Shown here: one piece after another, positions 7,298 to 14,042 of the stretch
Numbering within the stretch: position 1 is the first letter of the stretch
How the letters are laid out: the number at the start of each line of letters is the position of its first letter
Source of the DNA: Oscillospiraceae bacterium
Lineage (GTDB): Bacteria > Bacillota_A > Clostridia > Oscillospirales > Oscillospiraceae
DNA: 19,569 nucleotides
Assembly (NCBI GenBank): GCA_017415945.1
Contig: JAFQDR010000052.1
Coordinates: 1-19,569, forward strand
Direction of reading: 5' to 3'
Program-made: the position numbers and the translations under genes
Notes under the pieces: generated by a model
Told to the model about the DNA's origin: nothing
The model's database searches: none
What the model saw: the letters and a program-made list of their open reading frames with translations, nothing else

Positions 7298-7337
7298 TGA
7301 AAAACCCACGGCTGCGTGAGAGTCACAGTCGTGGGTT
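7298..7337 (-). terminator. Rho-independent terminator of the GntR-ABC operon
   Basis: Arms AACCCACG (7303-7310) and CGTGGGTT (7330-7337), extended by CTG/CAG inside. On the minus strand the stem runs directly into GGGTTTTTCAG. It is about 200 bases past the permease stop at 7544, so the transcript would carry a long 3' end including the two palindromes at 7445-7520. Confidence 0.6.
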
Positions 7338-7398
7338 CCATAGAGAGATAGGATAGAGATAAGAGGTTATATAGCACCCCAAGGGGTGTGAGAGTCAC
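7316..7398 (+). repeat. Direct repeat GTGAGAGTCAC, two copies
   Basis: An 11-base motif occurs at 7316-7326, in the loop of the terminator-like hairpin, and again at 7388-7398, right after a CACCCC/GGGGTG hairpin. The copies are 72 bases apart. Function unknown. Apart from this and the neighbouring palindromes I see nothing in 7338-7444. Confidence 0.45.
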
Positions 7399-7444
7399 CG
7401 CCTGAGGGTGAAAAACAAGGGAGTGGGGCGAATTATCTGCATCC

Positions 7445-7469
7445 GTAGGGGCGGCTATCAGCCGCCCGC
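7445..7469 (+). repeat. Short GTAGGG-flanked palindrome, type B copy 1
   Basis: GTAGGGGCGGCTATCAGCCG followed by CCCGC. The stem is GGGCGGCT/AGCCGCCC. It is a variant of the type B elements at 7496-7520 and 14476-14500: the inner stem differs but is still matched. Confidence 0.75.
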
Positions 7470-7495
7470 TTTTGCGTACTCAGATGGAATGCTTT

Positions 7496-7520
7496 CGGGC
7501 GGATACTATCCGCCCCTACG
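7496..7520 (-). repeat. Short GTAGGG-flanked palindrome, type B copy 2
   Basis: Reverse-oriented and identical over 25 bp to the copy at 14476-14500. Stem GGGCGGATA/TATCCGCCC. It faces the variant copy at 7445-7469, so the two make a convergent pair just past the permease stop codon. Confidence 0.78.
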
Positions 7521-7543
7521 GGGGCCTCCAATGGAATCGCCGG

Positions 7544-9652
7544 TTATTTGGTCACATAGACCTGCGTGGGACCGTCGGCTCCGCCGATGACACCAACACT
7601 TGCGGGGGTATCCTTGGCCACATAGGTGGTGACCTCACGGGTCTCCGCCATGGGGGCAATGCCCATTTCCTGCAGGGTCTTTTCGTAGAAGTCGATCTCC
7701 TCATCATCGGGACGATAGCTGCCCAGATCGTCGAATACATAGCCTTCGGCGGTCATGGAGTCATACACCGTTGCGGGCTCAATGCCGTATTCCTTCAGGA
7801 ATGCAATGGTGCGCTTGGCATCTGTGGTGACGAACAGGTTCACAGAGCGGTAGTCCATGTACATCTCCCCACCGATGTAGGGATTTTCCGTTACACTTTC
7901 CACAAGATCCAGACCGATGTTGCAGTTGTACTTGCTCTTGGCGTATTCCTCGTTTTCAATGACGTGGATGACGCCCAGTGTGCCGTCCTGAATGTCGGGG
8001 AGGATGCACTCGGTGTACAGTCGGACGATCTCGCTTGGGGCGAGGTCGTTGAAGTGGAAGCGTTCATAGCTTTCCTTGTCCACATATTCCACCCAGCCGC
8101 CCTGTACACTGTTGATGGTCACGGGATAATCCACTATACAGCGTTCGGCAATGCCTTCTTCCGTGTTGATGAGGGCTTCCAGTGTGCGGATCTCGGAGCT
8201 CATGTCACGAATCTCGTCGGGACCGTATGCCACCATGTAGCGGCGTTCCAGGAATTTGCCGTTGCCCAGATCATAGGAGATCAGCAGCATCCGTGTGCTG
8301 AAGTTTGCGGTGGGCTCCTGGAATTGACCGATGTAGCGGATGACGTCCATGGTGCCGTTTTCCATTTCGTGGAAGGCCTTGTTGTCGATGATGGCTTGGT
8401 GGAGCTTGACCACGGTCTCGATGTTTTCCGCTTCGTCAAAGTCCATATAGTTCCCGTCGAAGGTGTGGATGCCGACGGACTTGATCTCGGACACTGCGGG
8501 GACTTTCTTTTCATAGCCGAACAGGTCACCTTCGATGGCGGCCATGATGACAATGCAGCACACTGCGTAGATTGCTACGGTCTTCCAGCCTGTGCGGAAT
8601 ACACGGACGGTCTTTTCAATGAGCATCTTGGCGATGAAGTACCCCAACGTGCCGCCCACGATGAGCAGCACGGCGATGTATGCCGCGGCCATCCAGGTTC
8701 TGGGGGTGATCTGGTACAGCAGCTCCTGCATGAACACGGCGAACAGCAGGCCTGCGCCCACGGTGCAGCAGAAGCGGAACACGGGCTTCAGAATCTCGAT
8801 GGAGATGGTGTCCCCTGCGGTTTCCATGCGGCGGTTCTTGTACAGCAGCATCCCCAGCCACAGGAATACCAGACCGATGAGGGTGTAAATGAGCAGTACG
8901 CCCACACCCTCCAGCTGCCAGGTGTAGTCCACCCATTTGCCTGCCTCGTTGTTGATGCGCTCATAGTCAAAGACTACTCTGCCCGCCACCTGCACGATGG
9001 GGGACAGGAACTGTGTCACGGGGGAGAAGCCGTTGGGCATACCGTAAACGATCATGCGCAGCAGGGCGTTCACCAGACTTTCCACGCCGATGGTCAGGAA
9101 GTTGAAGATAAAGTACACGGCGGGGCCTGCGAAGATGTTGCCGGTGAGCATACAGCAGAAGGCTGCCATGCCGAAGAAGCACACAATGGACAGCACGGAA
9201 ACCCCTGTCAGCATCCCGATGGCACCCAAATGCAGCTGCCCGTAGAGTACCTCCACCAGCAGGAGCACCAAAGCGATGACCAGATTGCAGAGAGTCAGAC
9301 CGCCCACAGCTGCTGCGCTGACGGACAGATACATGGTTTCCCGCTTGATGGGCAGGGATGCCATCATGCCGGTGTGCCTACTATTATATAAGTAGGAGAA
9401 CAGCAAAGTGGCTGCCACGGCTACGGTAATGAAGTTTACCACCAGCACAGGCTGCAGATTGCCCATGAGCTGAATAAGGGATGCGTAATAAGGCACGTTG
9501 GTGGCGTTCCAGCTTGTGGCCTGCAGTGCGTTGATGAGGGGCAGCACGGTGACGGCACCCAGAATACACAGGTACGCGGCAAAGCCTACCCAGTACCGCT
9601 GCAGCAGGTTCACGATAATGGTGCGGTCAAACAATGATGTTCTTGACTTCAT
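7544..9652 (-). CDS. Large ABC transporter permease with GGADGPT tail
   Basis: A 702-residue integral membrane protein. The N-terminal half has about six or more hydrophobic segments (about 20-40, 65-90, 105-135, 148-180, 235-260) and a second group near 285-380. A long soluble, acidic region of about 300 residues (390-690) is probably extracytoplasmic. The domain order fits clostridial YtrB/YtrA-type transporter permeases. Its start lies 26 bases inside the ATPase gene behind GGGAGGTG, so the pair is coupled. The C-terminus reads VGVIGGADGPTQVYVTK. This matches the GGADGPT motif of sodium-translocating decarboxylase beta subunits, although nothing else in the protein resembles them. Substrate unknown. 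Confidence 0.85.
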   Translation of the reverse strand: MKSRTSLFDRTIIVNLLQRYWVGFAAYLCILGAVTVLPLINALQATSWNATNVPYYASLIQLMGNLQPVLVVNFITVAVAATLLFSYLYNSRHTGMMASLPIKRETMYLSVSAAAVGGLTLCNLVIALVLLLVEVLYGQLHLGAIGMLTGVSVLSIVCFFGMAAFCCMLTGNIFAGPAVYFIFNFLTIGVESLVNALLRMIVYGMPNGFSPVTQFLSPIVQVAGRVVFDYERINNEAGKWVDYTWQLEGVGVLLIYTLIGLVFLWLGMLLYKNRRMETAGDTISIEILKPVFRFCCTVGAGLLFAVFMQELLYQITPRTWMAAAYIAVLLIVGGTLGYFIAKMLIEKTVRVFRTGWKTVAIYAVCCIVIMAAIEGDLFGYEKKVPAVSEIKSVGIHTFDGNYMDFDEAENIETVVKLHQAIIDNKAFHEMENGTMDVIRYIGQFQEPTANFSTRMLLISYDLGNGKFLERRYMVAYGPDEIRDMSSEIRTLEALINTEEGIAERCIVDYPVTINSVQGGWVEYVDKESYERFHFNDLAPSEIVRLYTECILPDIQDGTLGVIHVIENEEYAKSKYNCNIGLDLVESVTENPYIGGEMYMDYRSVNLFVTTDAKRTIAFLKEYGIEPATVYDSMTAEGYVFDDLGSYRPDDEEIDFYEKTLQEMGIAPMAETREVTTYVAKDTPASVGVIGGADGPTQVYVTK

Positions 9653-10520
9653 AGTCTACACCTCCCAGTTCGTAAATGAAGATTTCTTCCAGTGTCAAAG
9701 GCACGGCGTCCATAAACAGGGGATCAGCCTTGCCGAAGTGCTCCAGCAGCTCGGTCTGCTTGCCTCGAACGATGAGGGTCAGCAGTCTGCCCGTTGCGCT
9801 CTTGTGGAGAATATCCGCACCCTCGGGCAGCTCGGTGCCGTCGGGGAGGGCAATGAGGAGCTTGCAGATGTTTTCCTGCATTTCGCTGAGGCTCCGTTCC
9901 AGCAGCAGCTTGCCGTGATCCAGAATGCCCACATGGTCGCATACGTCCTCCAGCTCACGGAGGTTGTGGGAGCTGACCAGCACGGTGGTGCCCCGCTCGG
10001 CGATGTCTGCCATCAAAAGGCTCCACACCTGTCGGCGCATGACGGGATCCAATCCGTCGATGGGCTCGTCCAGCACCATAATATCGGGCTGCATGGCCAT
10101 GCACAGCACGAAGGCTGCCTGCTTCTGCATACCCTTGGAGAAGCGGCGAATGGGACGAGCGGGGTCAAGGGGGAAGATCTCCAGCAGTGCGTTAAAGCGT
10201 TCCGGGCTGAAGTTGGGGTAAATACCCTTGTAGAACTTTGCCATGTCCTTCATGGATGCGTTGTTAAAGTAGAACACATCGTCGGGGATATAGGCAATGC
10301 GGGATTTCACTGCGGGGTTTTCGTATACGGGCTCCCCGTCAATGAGGATCTCCCCTTCATTGGGGCGGTAAATGCCTGTAATATGGCGGATGATGGTGGA
10401 CTTGCCGCTGCCGTTGGGGCCAACCAGACCGTAAACGGAGCCCGAGGGTACCGTCAGAGTCAGGCCGTCCAGTGCGGTAAAGTCACCGAAGCGTTTTGTG
10501 ATGCCTTTCACTTCAATCAT
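9627..10520 (-). CDS. ABC transporter ATP-binding protein, YtrB-like
   Basis: A 297-residue ATPase. Walker A GPNGSGKS is at 34-41, the degenerate signature RFSKGMQKQ at 126-134, Walker B IMVLDEP at 147-153 with IDGLDP, and switch His185 in VSSHNL. The Q-loop Gln is replaced: the segment reads AYIPDDVFYF (76-85), as is usual in ATPases of YtrA/GntR-linked transporters. The extra 90 residues at the C-terminus are a family feature. The start overlaps the regulator stop by four bases (ATGA) and the gene end overlaps the permease start by 26. It powers the 702-residue permease, and the operon is probably controlled by the GntR protein encoded just before it. Confidence 0.93.
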   Translation of the reverse strand: MIEVKGITKRFGDFTALDGLTLTVPSGSVYGLVGPNGSGKSTIIRHITGIYRPNEGEILIDGEPVYENPAVKSRIAYIPDDVFYFNNASMKDMAKFYKGIYPNFSPERFNALLEIFPLDPARPIRRFSKGMQKQAAFVLCMAMQPDIMVLDEPIDGLDPVMRRQVWSLLMADIAERGTTVLVSSHNLRELEDVCDHVGILDHGKLLLERSLSEMQENICKLLIALPDGTELPEGADILHKSATGRLLTLIVRGKQTELLEHFGKADPLFMDAVPLTLEEIFIYELGGVDYEVKNIIV

Positions 10521-10882
10521 AGCTTGCTGCCTCCTTCCGTGATGCGGCTGATGAGTTCGTCCTTGCTTATGCCCAAATAGCGCAGCTCTGCCACAGCCTC
10601 ATCCAGCTGCTTCAGCAGTGCGTTGATGCGCTGGGCATCGGGCTTACAGTCGGGGCTGACGAAGCTGCCCTTCCCGGGGACGGAGTAAATATAGCCTTCC
10701 GCTTCCAGCTCACGGTATGCCCGCTGCACCGTATTGGGATTGATGGCCAGCTGTGCGGACAGCTCCCGCACGCTGGGCATTTTTTCATTGGGCCGAAGCA
10801 CCTCGGTCATAATCAGACGGCGCAGCCCAAGCTTCACCTGTTCGTAAATGGGATGAGGGTCACGATAGTTGATTGTAATCAT
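10517..10882 (-). CDS. GntR-family (YtrA-type) transcriptional repressor
   Basis: A 121-residue regulator with a winged helix at about 10-75 (MPSVRELSAQLAINPNTVQR recognition block at 34-53, wing GYIYSVPGKGSFV at 63-75). The C-terminal part is a short helical dimerisation region of about 40 residues, with no large effector domain. That size is the mark of the YtrA subfamily, which typically represses a linked ABC transporter and responds to cell-wall-active compounds. The start has AAGGAGGT seven bases upstream. It is the first gene of its operon. A perfect inverted repeat across its promoter is the likely operator. Confidence 0.92.
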   Translation of the reverse strand: MITINYRDPHPIYEQVKLGLRRLIMTEVLRPNEKMPSVRELSAQLAINPNTVQRAYRELEAEGYIYSVPGKGSFVSPDCKPDAQRINALLKQLDEAVAELRYLGISKDELISRITEGGSKL

Positions 10883-10902
10883 GGCGGACCTCCTTGTGTA
10901 TC

Positions 10903-10929
10903 AACTGTACTAACTGTCTTAGTACAGTT
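10903..10929. promoter_or_regulatory. Palindromic operator of the GntR-ABC operon
   Basis: Perfect 10-base arms AACTGTACTA (10903-10912) and TAGTACAGTT (10920-10929) with a 7-base centre ACTGTCT. It lies about 20 bases before the regulator start and covers the putative promoter. This position and symmetry are what autoregulated YtrA-type repressors use. Confidence 0.75.
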
Positions 10930-10933
10930 ACAA
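10904..10933 (-). promoter_or_regulatory. Probable promoter of the GntR-ABC operon
   Basis: On the minus strand -35 TTGTAA (10933-10928) and -10 TACAGT (10909-10904) are 18 bases apart. The boxes coincide almost exactly with the two operator arms, so bound repressor would block RNA polymerase. Confidence 0.5.
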
Positions 10934-11029
10934 AATATCATGGTACAGCGGGAAAGTCAAGAGGGTTCAGAGATTGTTTACAAATTCGAGTTGCCCCTAC
11001 GCCATTGTCCGTCATTCTGTCGCCGCTTG

Positions 11030-11071
11030 CACCCTGTCGCCCCAATGATACTGCGGTGGGGCAACAGGGTG
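11030..11071. repeat. 15-bp stem hairpin in intergenic gap
   Basis: CACCCTGTCGCCCCA (11030-11044) pairs with TGGGGCAACAGGGTG (11057-11071), with one mismatch and a 12-base loop. There is no U-tract, so it is unlikely to be a simple terminator. The gap 10934-11254 otherwise holds only this hairpin, the palindrome after it and loose CCCCTACG fragments near 10994 and 11128. Confidence 0.6.
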
Positions 11072-11072
11072 A

Positions 11073-11099
11073 GGGACGTCGAGGGCGCCGTCCCCTACG
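11073..11099 (-). repeat. GTAGGG-flanked palindrome, type E (imperfect)
   Basis: Outer arms GGGACG (11073-11078) and CGTCCC (11089-11094), followed by the family flank CTACG. The core TCGAGGGCGC is not self-complementary. It looks like a diverged member of the family seen at 4368, 7445 and 14476. Confidence 0.5.
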
Positions 11100-11255
11100 A
11101 AAATTATACGCTGAAAGCCCTCTCGCCCCTACGGCGGCAAGGATTTCGGTACGGCGGGTTACATCTTCCCACGGGGGCAATGGTAATTTCCGCTAAATGG
11201 AGGACGGAAAACTTGTGGTTTTGGGAGAAGTTGCTATGGAAACGGGGAAATCCGT

Positions 11256-11283
11256 TTGTATAAAAATGATGTGGGTATATAAT
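11256..11283 (+). promoter_or_regulatory. Sigma-A promoter for the SLH protein
   Basis: Perfect -10 TATAAT at 11278-11283, with -35 TTGTAT at 11256-11261 and a 16-base spacer. It gives a leader of about 45 bases before the start at 11335. Confidence 0.65.
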
Positions 11284-11334
11284 GGAGGGTAATATCCGGA
11301 ATTTCGGTTTGACCGACAAATGGAGGAAAACCTT

Positions 11335-11814
11335 ATGAAACATAGAATTTTGAGCTTCCTGCTGGCAATGGTAATGCTGTGCAGCCTGCTGCCCGTGAAT
11401 GTACTGGCAGCAGAGGAGAAGCCCACGCCCACGGTGGCACCCACACCTACGCCTACTCCCATCACCAATCCTTTCGAGGACGTGAAGGACAGCGACTGGT
11501 TCTATGAGGCGGTTCTGTGGGCGGTAGAAAACGGCATCACCGCCGGCACAGCCAAGGACAAGTTCTCCCCCGATGACATCTGCACCCGTGCACAGGTGGT
11601 GACCTTCCTGTACGCAGCGGAAGGCAGACCGGAGATCGACGGCATCAATGTGTTCCAAGACGTATCCGATACGGACTGGTTCACGGTGCCTGTGATCTGG
11701 GCGAGAGAGAACGGCATTACGGACGGTGTCAGTGCGGGGATGTTCGGTCCCGAACGCACCTGCACCAGAGGCCAGATCGTGCTGTTCCTGTACAAGGCAT
11801 CACAAATCAAATAA
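11335..11814 (+). CDS. Small secreted protein with two SLH domains
   Basis: A 159-residue precursor. A Sec signal peptide spans about 1-26 (MKHRILSFLLAMVMLCSLLP, cleavage near VLAA-E). A Pro/Thr linker covers 29-44. Two S-layer homology domains follow, at about 46-98 and 106-157. Each has the DWF core, the ENGIT turn and the F-P-TR(A/G)Q segment (residues 85-87 and 144-147). SLH domains bind pyruvylated secondary cell-wall polymers. Most SLH proteins have three repeats and a cargo domain, but this one has two repeats and no cargo. The start at 11335 is chosen because GGAGG lies eight bases before it; the in-frame ATG at 11320 contains that site. It has its own promoter and terminator. Confidence 0.88.
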   Translation: MKHRILSFLLAMVMLCSLLPVNVLAAEEKPTPTVAPTPTPTPITNPFEDVKDSDWFYEAVLWAVENGITAGTAKDKFSPDDICTRAQVVTFLYAAEGRPEIDGINVFQDVSDTDWFTVPVIWARENGITDGVSAGMFGPERTCTRGQIVLFLYKASQIK

Positions 11815-11823
11815 TAATACAAG

Positions 11824-11853
11824 CACCACCGTTCTTCCGAGCGGTGGTGTTTT
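11824..11853 (+). terminator. Rho-independent terminator of the SLH gene
   Basis: An 11-bp stem (11824-11834 with 11839-11849, one wobble-type mismatch), loop TTCC, then TTTTC. It begins nine bases after the stop codon and ends five bases before the -35 box of the next gene. Confidence 0.85.
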
Positions 11854-11858
11854 CTTGT

Positions 11859-11886
11859 TTGACAATAGGGGATTCCGTGGTATAAT
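11859..11886 (+). promoter_or_regulatory. Consensus sigma-A promoter for the transporter gene
   Basis: Perfect TTGACA (11859-11864) and perfect TATAAT (11881-11886) with a 16-base spacer. This is the strongest single-gene promoter in the window outside the rRNA operon. The start codon is only about 25 bases past the expected transcription start. Confidence 0.88.
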
Positions 11887-11916
11887 TCCTCTATTAAAAA
11901 TTTGAGGAGTGGGTGT

Positions 11917-12786
11917 ATGTATCAGTTCATGTGTCTGCTGTCGGGGATTTTGCTGGCGTTCGTCATCACCACCAACGGCACTTTGACGGCCTACTACGGC
12001 GCTTATGTGGGTGCGGTGATGGTTCACATCGTGGGCACGGTGGGCTCCTATGTGTATATGAAAGCGGTCAAACAGCCATGGCGCAGTGAGGAGAGGCTCC
12101 CTGCGTGGATGTATGCGGGAGGCATCATCGGTATCGCCACCACGGTGTTCCAGAGCGTGGCCTTTGTGCATCTGGGCGCTACGGCGGTCATGGCCCTGAG
12201 CCTGTTCGGGCAGACTGCCACTGCTCTGCTTGTGGACGGTCTGGGGCTGTTTGGTATGGCTCGGCGACCTGTGGGCGTAGGTACTCTACTCGGTGTGGCA
12301 GTGTCTCTGTGCGGCATCGGCTATATGCTGGTAGGCGCGGGGGATGTGCAGGCCATGGCACTGACCATGGCGGTTGCCGCGGGGGTGTCCGCTGTGTTCT
12401 CCCGTCTTACAAATGCCCGGCTTTCCTTGCACACCAGTGCGGCGGGCAGCACCTTCACCAATCATTGGGTCGGTCTGGTGGGCAGTGTTCTCCTGATGCT
12501 GGTGGCGGAGCCCGATATCATGGGCTGCCTGCAGGGTGCGGCTGCCCCTGTGTGGGCCTTTGGGGGCGGTATTATTGCCGTGGGTATGATCACTTTGTGG
12601 AACGTTGCGGGGCCCAAGGTGTCCGCTTTCCGACTGACCCTGCTGAGCTTTGTGGGGCAGGTGTTCATGGGGATCCTCATTGACCTGCTCATTGGCAACG
12701 GCTTCTCCAAGCAGATTTTCATTGGTGGCGTATTTGTGGTCATCGGCGTGGTGCTGAATATGGTTATGGACAAAGAAAAGGCTTGA
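11917..12786 (+). CDS. DMT-superfamily transporter, YdcZ (DUF606)-like
   Basis: A 289-residue membrane protein with about ten hydrophobic segments in two halves (1-140 and 145-285). Each half has the same plan: NG/NH after the first segment (TTNGTLTAYYG, TFTNHWVGLVGS), a GGIIG or GGGIIAVGM turn and an LxGQ motif (SLFGQTATALLVD, SFVGQVFMGILID). This internal duplication matches fused YdcZ/DUF606 members of the drug/metabolite transporter superfamily. Substrate unknown. The start ATG at 11917 follows GAGGAG by seven bases; the TTG at 11902 has no such site. The gene is monocistronic, with a consensus promoter and a terminator overlapping its stop codon. Confidence 0.85.
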   Translation: MYQFMCLLSGILLAFVITTNGTLTAYYGAYVGAVMVHIVGTVGSYVYMKAVKQPWRSEERLPAWMYAGGIIGIATTVFQSVAFVHLGATAVMALSLFGQTATALLVDGLGLFGMARRPVGVGTLLGVAVSLCGIGYMLVGAGDVQAMALTMAVAAGVSAVFSRLTNARLSLHTSAAGSTFTNHWVGLVGSVLLMLVAEPDIMGCLQGAAAPVWAFGGGIIAVGMITLWNVAGPKVSAFRLTLLSFVGQVFMGILIDLLIGNGFSKQIFIGGVFVVIGVVLNMVMDKEKA

Positions 12787-12811
12787 ATCTCTCGGGGTTT
12801 AAGCCTTTTTT
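12776..12811 (+). terminator. Rho-independent terminator of the DMT transporter gene
   Basis: A 12-bp A/U-rich stem (12776-12787 with 12798-12809) with a single G-U pair, ending in a run of six T. The left arm includes the last coding codons and the stop codon of the transporter. Confidence 0.85.
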
Positions 12812-12832
12812 GCGGATTCTACCGTCGCTCGG

Positions 12833-12861
12833 GTGACAAAAATCGGACTGTGCTGTACCAT
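12833..12861 (+). promoter_or_regulatory. Probable promoter of the membrane XRE regulator
   Basis: GTGACA (12833-12838) and TACCAT (12856-12861) with a 17-base spacer. It has five of six and four of six matches to consensus. The start codon follows about 20 bases later. Confidence 0.5.
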
Positions 12862-12881
12862 TGAAGCAAGGAGGCGAGACT

Positions 12882-13616
12882 ATGTTTGAGATTGATAAGG
12901 TGAAATTCGGTGCTTTTGTGGCGGCACTGCGTAAGGAACGGGGACTGACCCAGAGAGAGCTTGCGGAGCGGCTGTGCATTTCCGATAAGGCTGTGAGTAA
13001 GTGGGAAACGGGGAACAGCATTCCTGATGTGACCATGCTGATCCCTCTGGCGGAGCTGTTGGGCGTTACGGTGACGGAGCTTTTGGAATGTAAGCGCATG
13101 GAGGTGGAGCCTCCTGTGGAAGCGGTGGTGAAAAAGGCGGTGTCCTATGCCTTTGAGGATGCACCCAAGATACCCAAGAAACGGCGTGTAGCTGCGGTCG
13201 TGGGAGCTGTGCTTTTGGGGCTCGGTGAATTTTGCGGAATCATGTGGCTGGAGGGCGGATATACCGTACAGCTGAATTACCTTTTGGTGATGCTGATTTT
13301 GGGCGTTGTGTTTAGTGGGTATTTCTGGCTGTTAGCCCGAGAACGCTTGCCGTCTTATTATGATGAAAACCGCATCAGCGCATATGCGGATGGTTTCTTT
13401 CGTATGAATATGGCGGGGGTGACGTTCAACAATCGCAATTGGCCTTATATTTTGAAGGTAGGACGGCTGTGGACACTGGCGTTGCTGGATGTGTTTCCTG
13501 CGGTTTATTACGGCGGAATGCGGATGTTCGGGGAGACAGCCGACAGCATTTTGATTGTCGGCATACTGCTGACCTTGGTGCTGCCGCTGTATTATGTGGC
13601 GCGGAAATATGAATGA
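12882..13616 (+). CDS. Membrane-bound XRE-family regulator
   Basis: A 244-residue protein. A Cro/CI-type helix-turn-helix spans residues 8-66 (LTQRELAERLCISDKAVSKWETG at 22-44, then IPDVTMLIPLAELLGVTVTELL). A linker of about 35 residues with a basic KKRR stop follows, and then four hydrophobic segments near 103-122, 132-151, 195-213 and 221-239. The SDKAVSKWE recognition helix is typical of clostridial membrane-tethered XRE regulators, which couple a membrane signal to DNA binding. The target genes are not evident; the gene has its own terminator. The start ATG at 12882 has AAGGAGG ten bases upstream, and the alternative TTG at 12861 lies inside the promoter. Confidence 0.85.
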   Translation: MFEIDKVKFGAFVAALRKERGLTQRELAERLCISDKAVSKWETGNSIPDVTMLIPLAELLGVTVTELLECKRMEVEPPVEAVVKKAVSYAFEDAPKIPKKRRVAAVVGAVLLGLGEFCGIMWLEGGYTVQLNYLLVMLILGVVFSGYFWLLARERLPSYYDENRISAYADGFFRMNMAGVTFNNRNWPYILKVGRLWTLALLDVFPAVYYGGMRMFGETADSILIVGILLTLVLPLYYVARKYE

Positions 13617-13621
13617 GTTAA

Positions 13622-13655
13622 GGGGACGGTCTCACAGGCCGTCCCCATTATTCTT
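13622..13655 (+). terminator. Rho-independent terminator of the XRE gene
   Basis: A perfect 8-bp stem GGGGACGG/CCGTCCCC (13622-13629, 13639-13646) followed by ATTATTCTTTCT. The U-tract is broken, so strength is moderate. There is no U-run on the minus side, so it would not efficiently stop the small gene coming from the right. Confidence 0.65.
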
Positions 13656-13686
13656 TCTACTTTGTTGACAGGAATGCCGCCAGCTG

Positions 13687-13878
13687 TTACACACTTGGAT
13701 ACAAAGTTTGCACAATCTGCTCCTCTGAAATCTCAGGGGTGTCAAGTGCGTGTGCAGCAGCATACGCGACAGCGGCGTTTGCATCATACGATGCCGCTTT
13801 TGCTTCCGTTTCCAACACCGGCAGCATGGTCAGCATCATCACTAATGCCAGTGTGAAACTTAATATTCGGTTTTTCAT
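13687..13878 (-). CDS. Small secreted protein of unknown function, possibly truncated
   Basis: A 63-residue precursor. Residues 1-28 form a clear signal peptide (MKNRILSFTLALVMMLTMLP, cleavage near EAKAA-S), much like that of the SLH protein at 11335. The mature part is only about 35 residues and begins SYDANAAVAYAAAHALD. That resembles the start of clostridial secreted amidase or CHAP-type proteins, which continue with a DCTNFVS-type cysteine block that is absent here. The start at 13878 has AGGAGGAG eight bases upstream and a good promoter at 13942-13970, so it is likely expressed. After the TAA, the same frame continues for nine codons before a TAG. It may be a real small exported peptide or the head of a decayed gene. 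Confidence 0.65.
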   Translation of the reverse strand: MKNRILSFTLALVMMLTMLPVLETEAKAASYDANAAVAYAAAHALDTPEISEEQIVQTLYPSV

Positions 13879-13939
13879 GGTTTCTCCTCCTGTTCGACCT
13901 GTATAAAATGCTTTGGGGCTGAACCCAACGTCTGTAAAA

Positions 13940-13981
13940 TGATAATAACATTTCATAAAGTGTGAATCAAGTATATTATCA
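13940..13981. promoter_or_regulatory. Inverted repeat flanking the small-protein promoter
   Basis: Perfect arms TGATAATA (13940-13947) and TATTATCA (13974-13981), 26 bases apart. They bracket the promoter for the leftward small gene and lie in the gap divergent to the short XRE regulator. A candidate operator for that regulator, but unproven: the region is AT-rich and chance is possible. Confidence 0.45.
13942..13970 (-). promoter_or_regulatory. Promoter of the small secreted protein
   Basis: On the minus strand -35 TTGATT (13970-13965) and -10 TATTAT (13947-13942) with an ideal 17-base spacer. Confidence 0.7.
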
Positions 13982-14042
13982 TCTCTAAAATGCACACTTG
14001 CGGGTAAAATCGTAGTATGCTGTGGGGGAAGGAGGTGAGCGT

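Noticed and set aside
7316..7398. Possible riboswitch or small RNA formed by the GTGAGAGTCAC repeats and hairpins
   Set aside because: It sits downstream of the leftward genes on both sides and is not in front of any gene. I could not match it to a known riboswitch core.
7472..9391. A 639-codon open frame on the plus strand opposite the ABC permease
   Set aside because: It has no ribosome site, and its translation is rich in His, Gly and Val in a pattern typical of a GC-rich antisense frame. The minus-strand permease has a credible start, motifs and coupling to the ATPase.
13622..13646. Link between the ACGGTCTCACA hairpin and the large repeat at 7109-7294
   Set aside because: They share only a few bases of the GTCTCAC motif. 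The hairpin is adequately explained as the terminator of the XRE gene.
13660..13686. Read-through extension of the 63-residue protein by nine codons after its TAA
   Set aside because: Nine codons before the next stop is expected by chance. There is no sign of a recoding signal, so it is only noted as a hint of gene decay.
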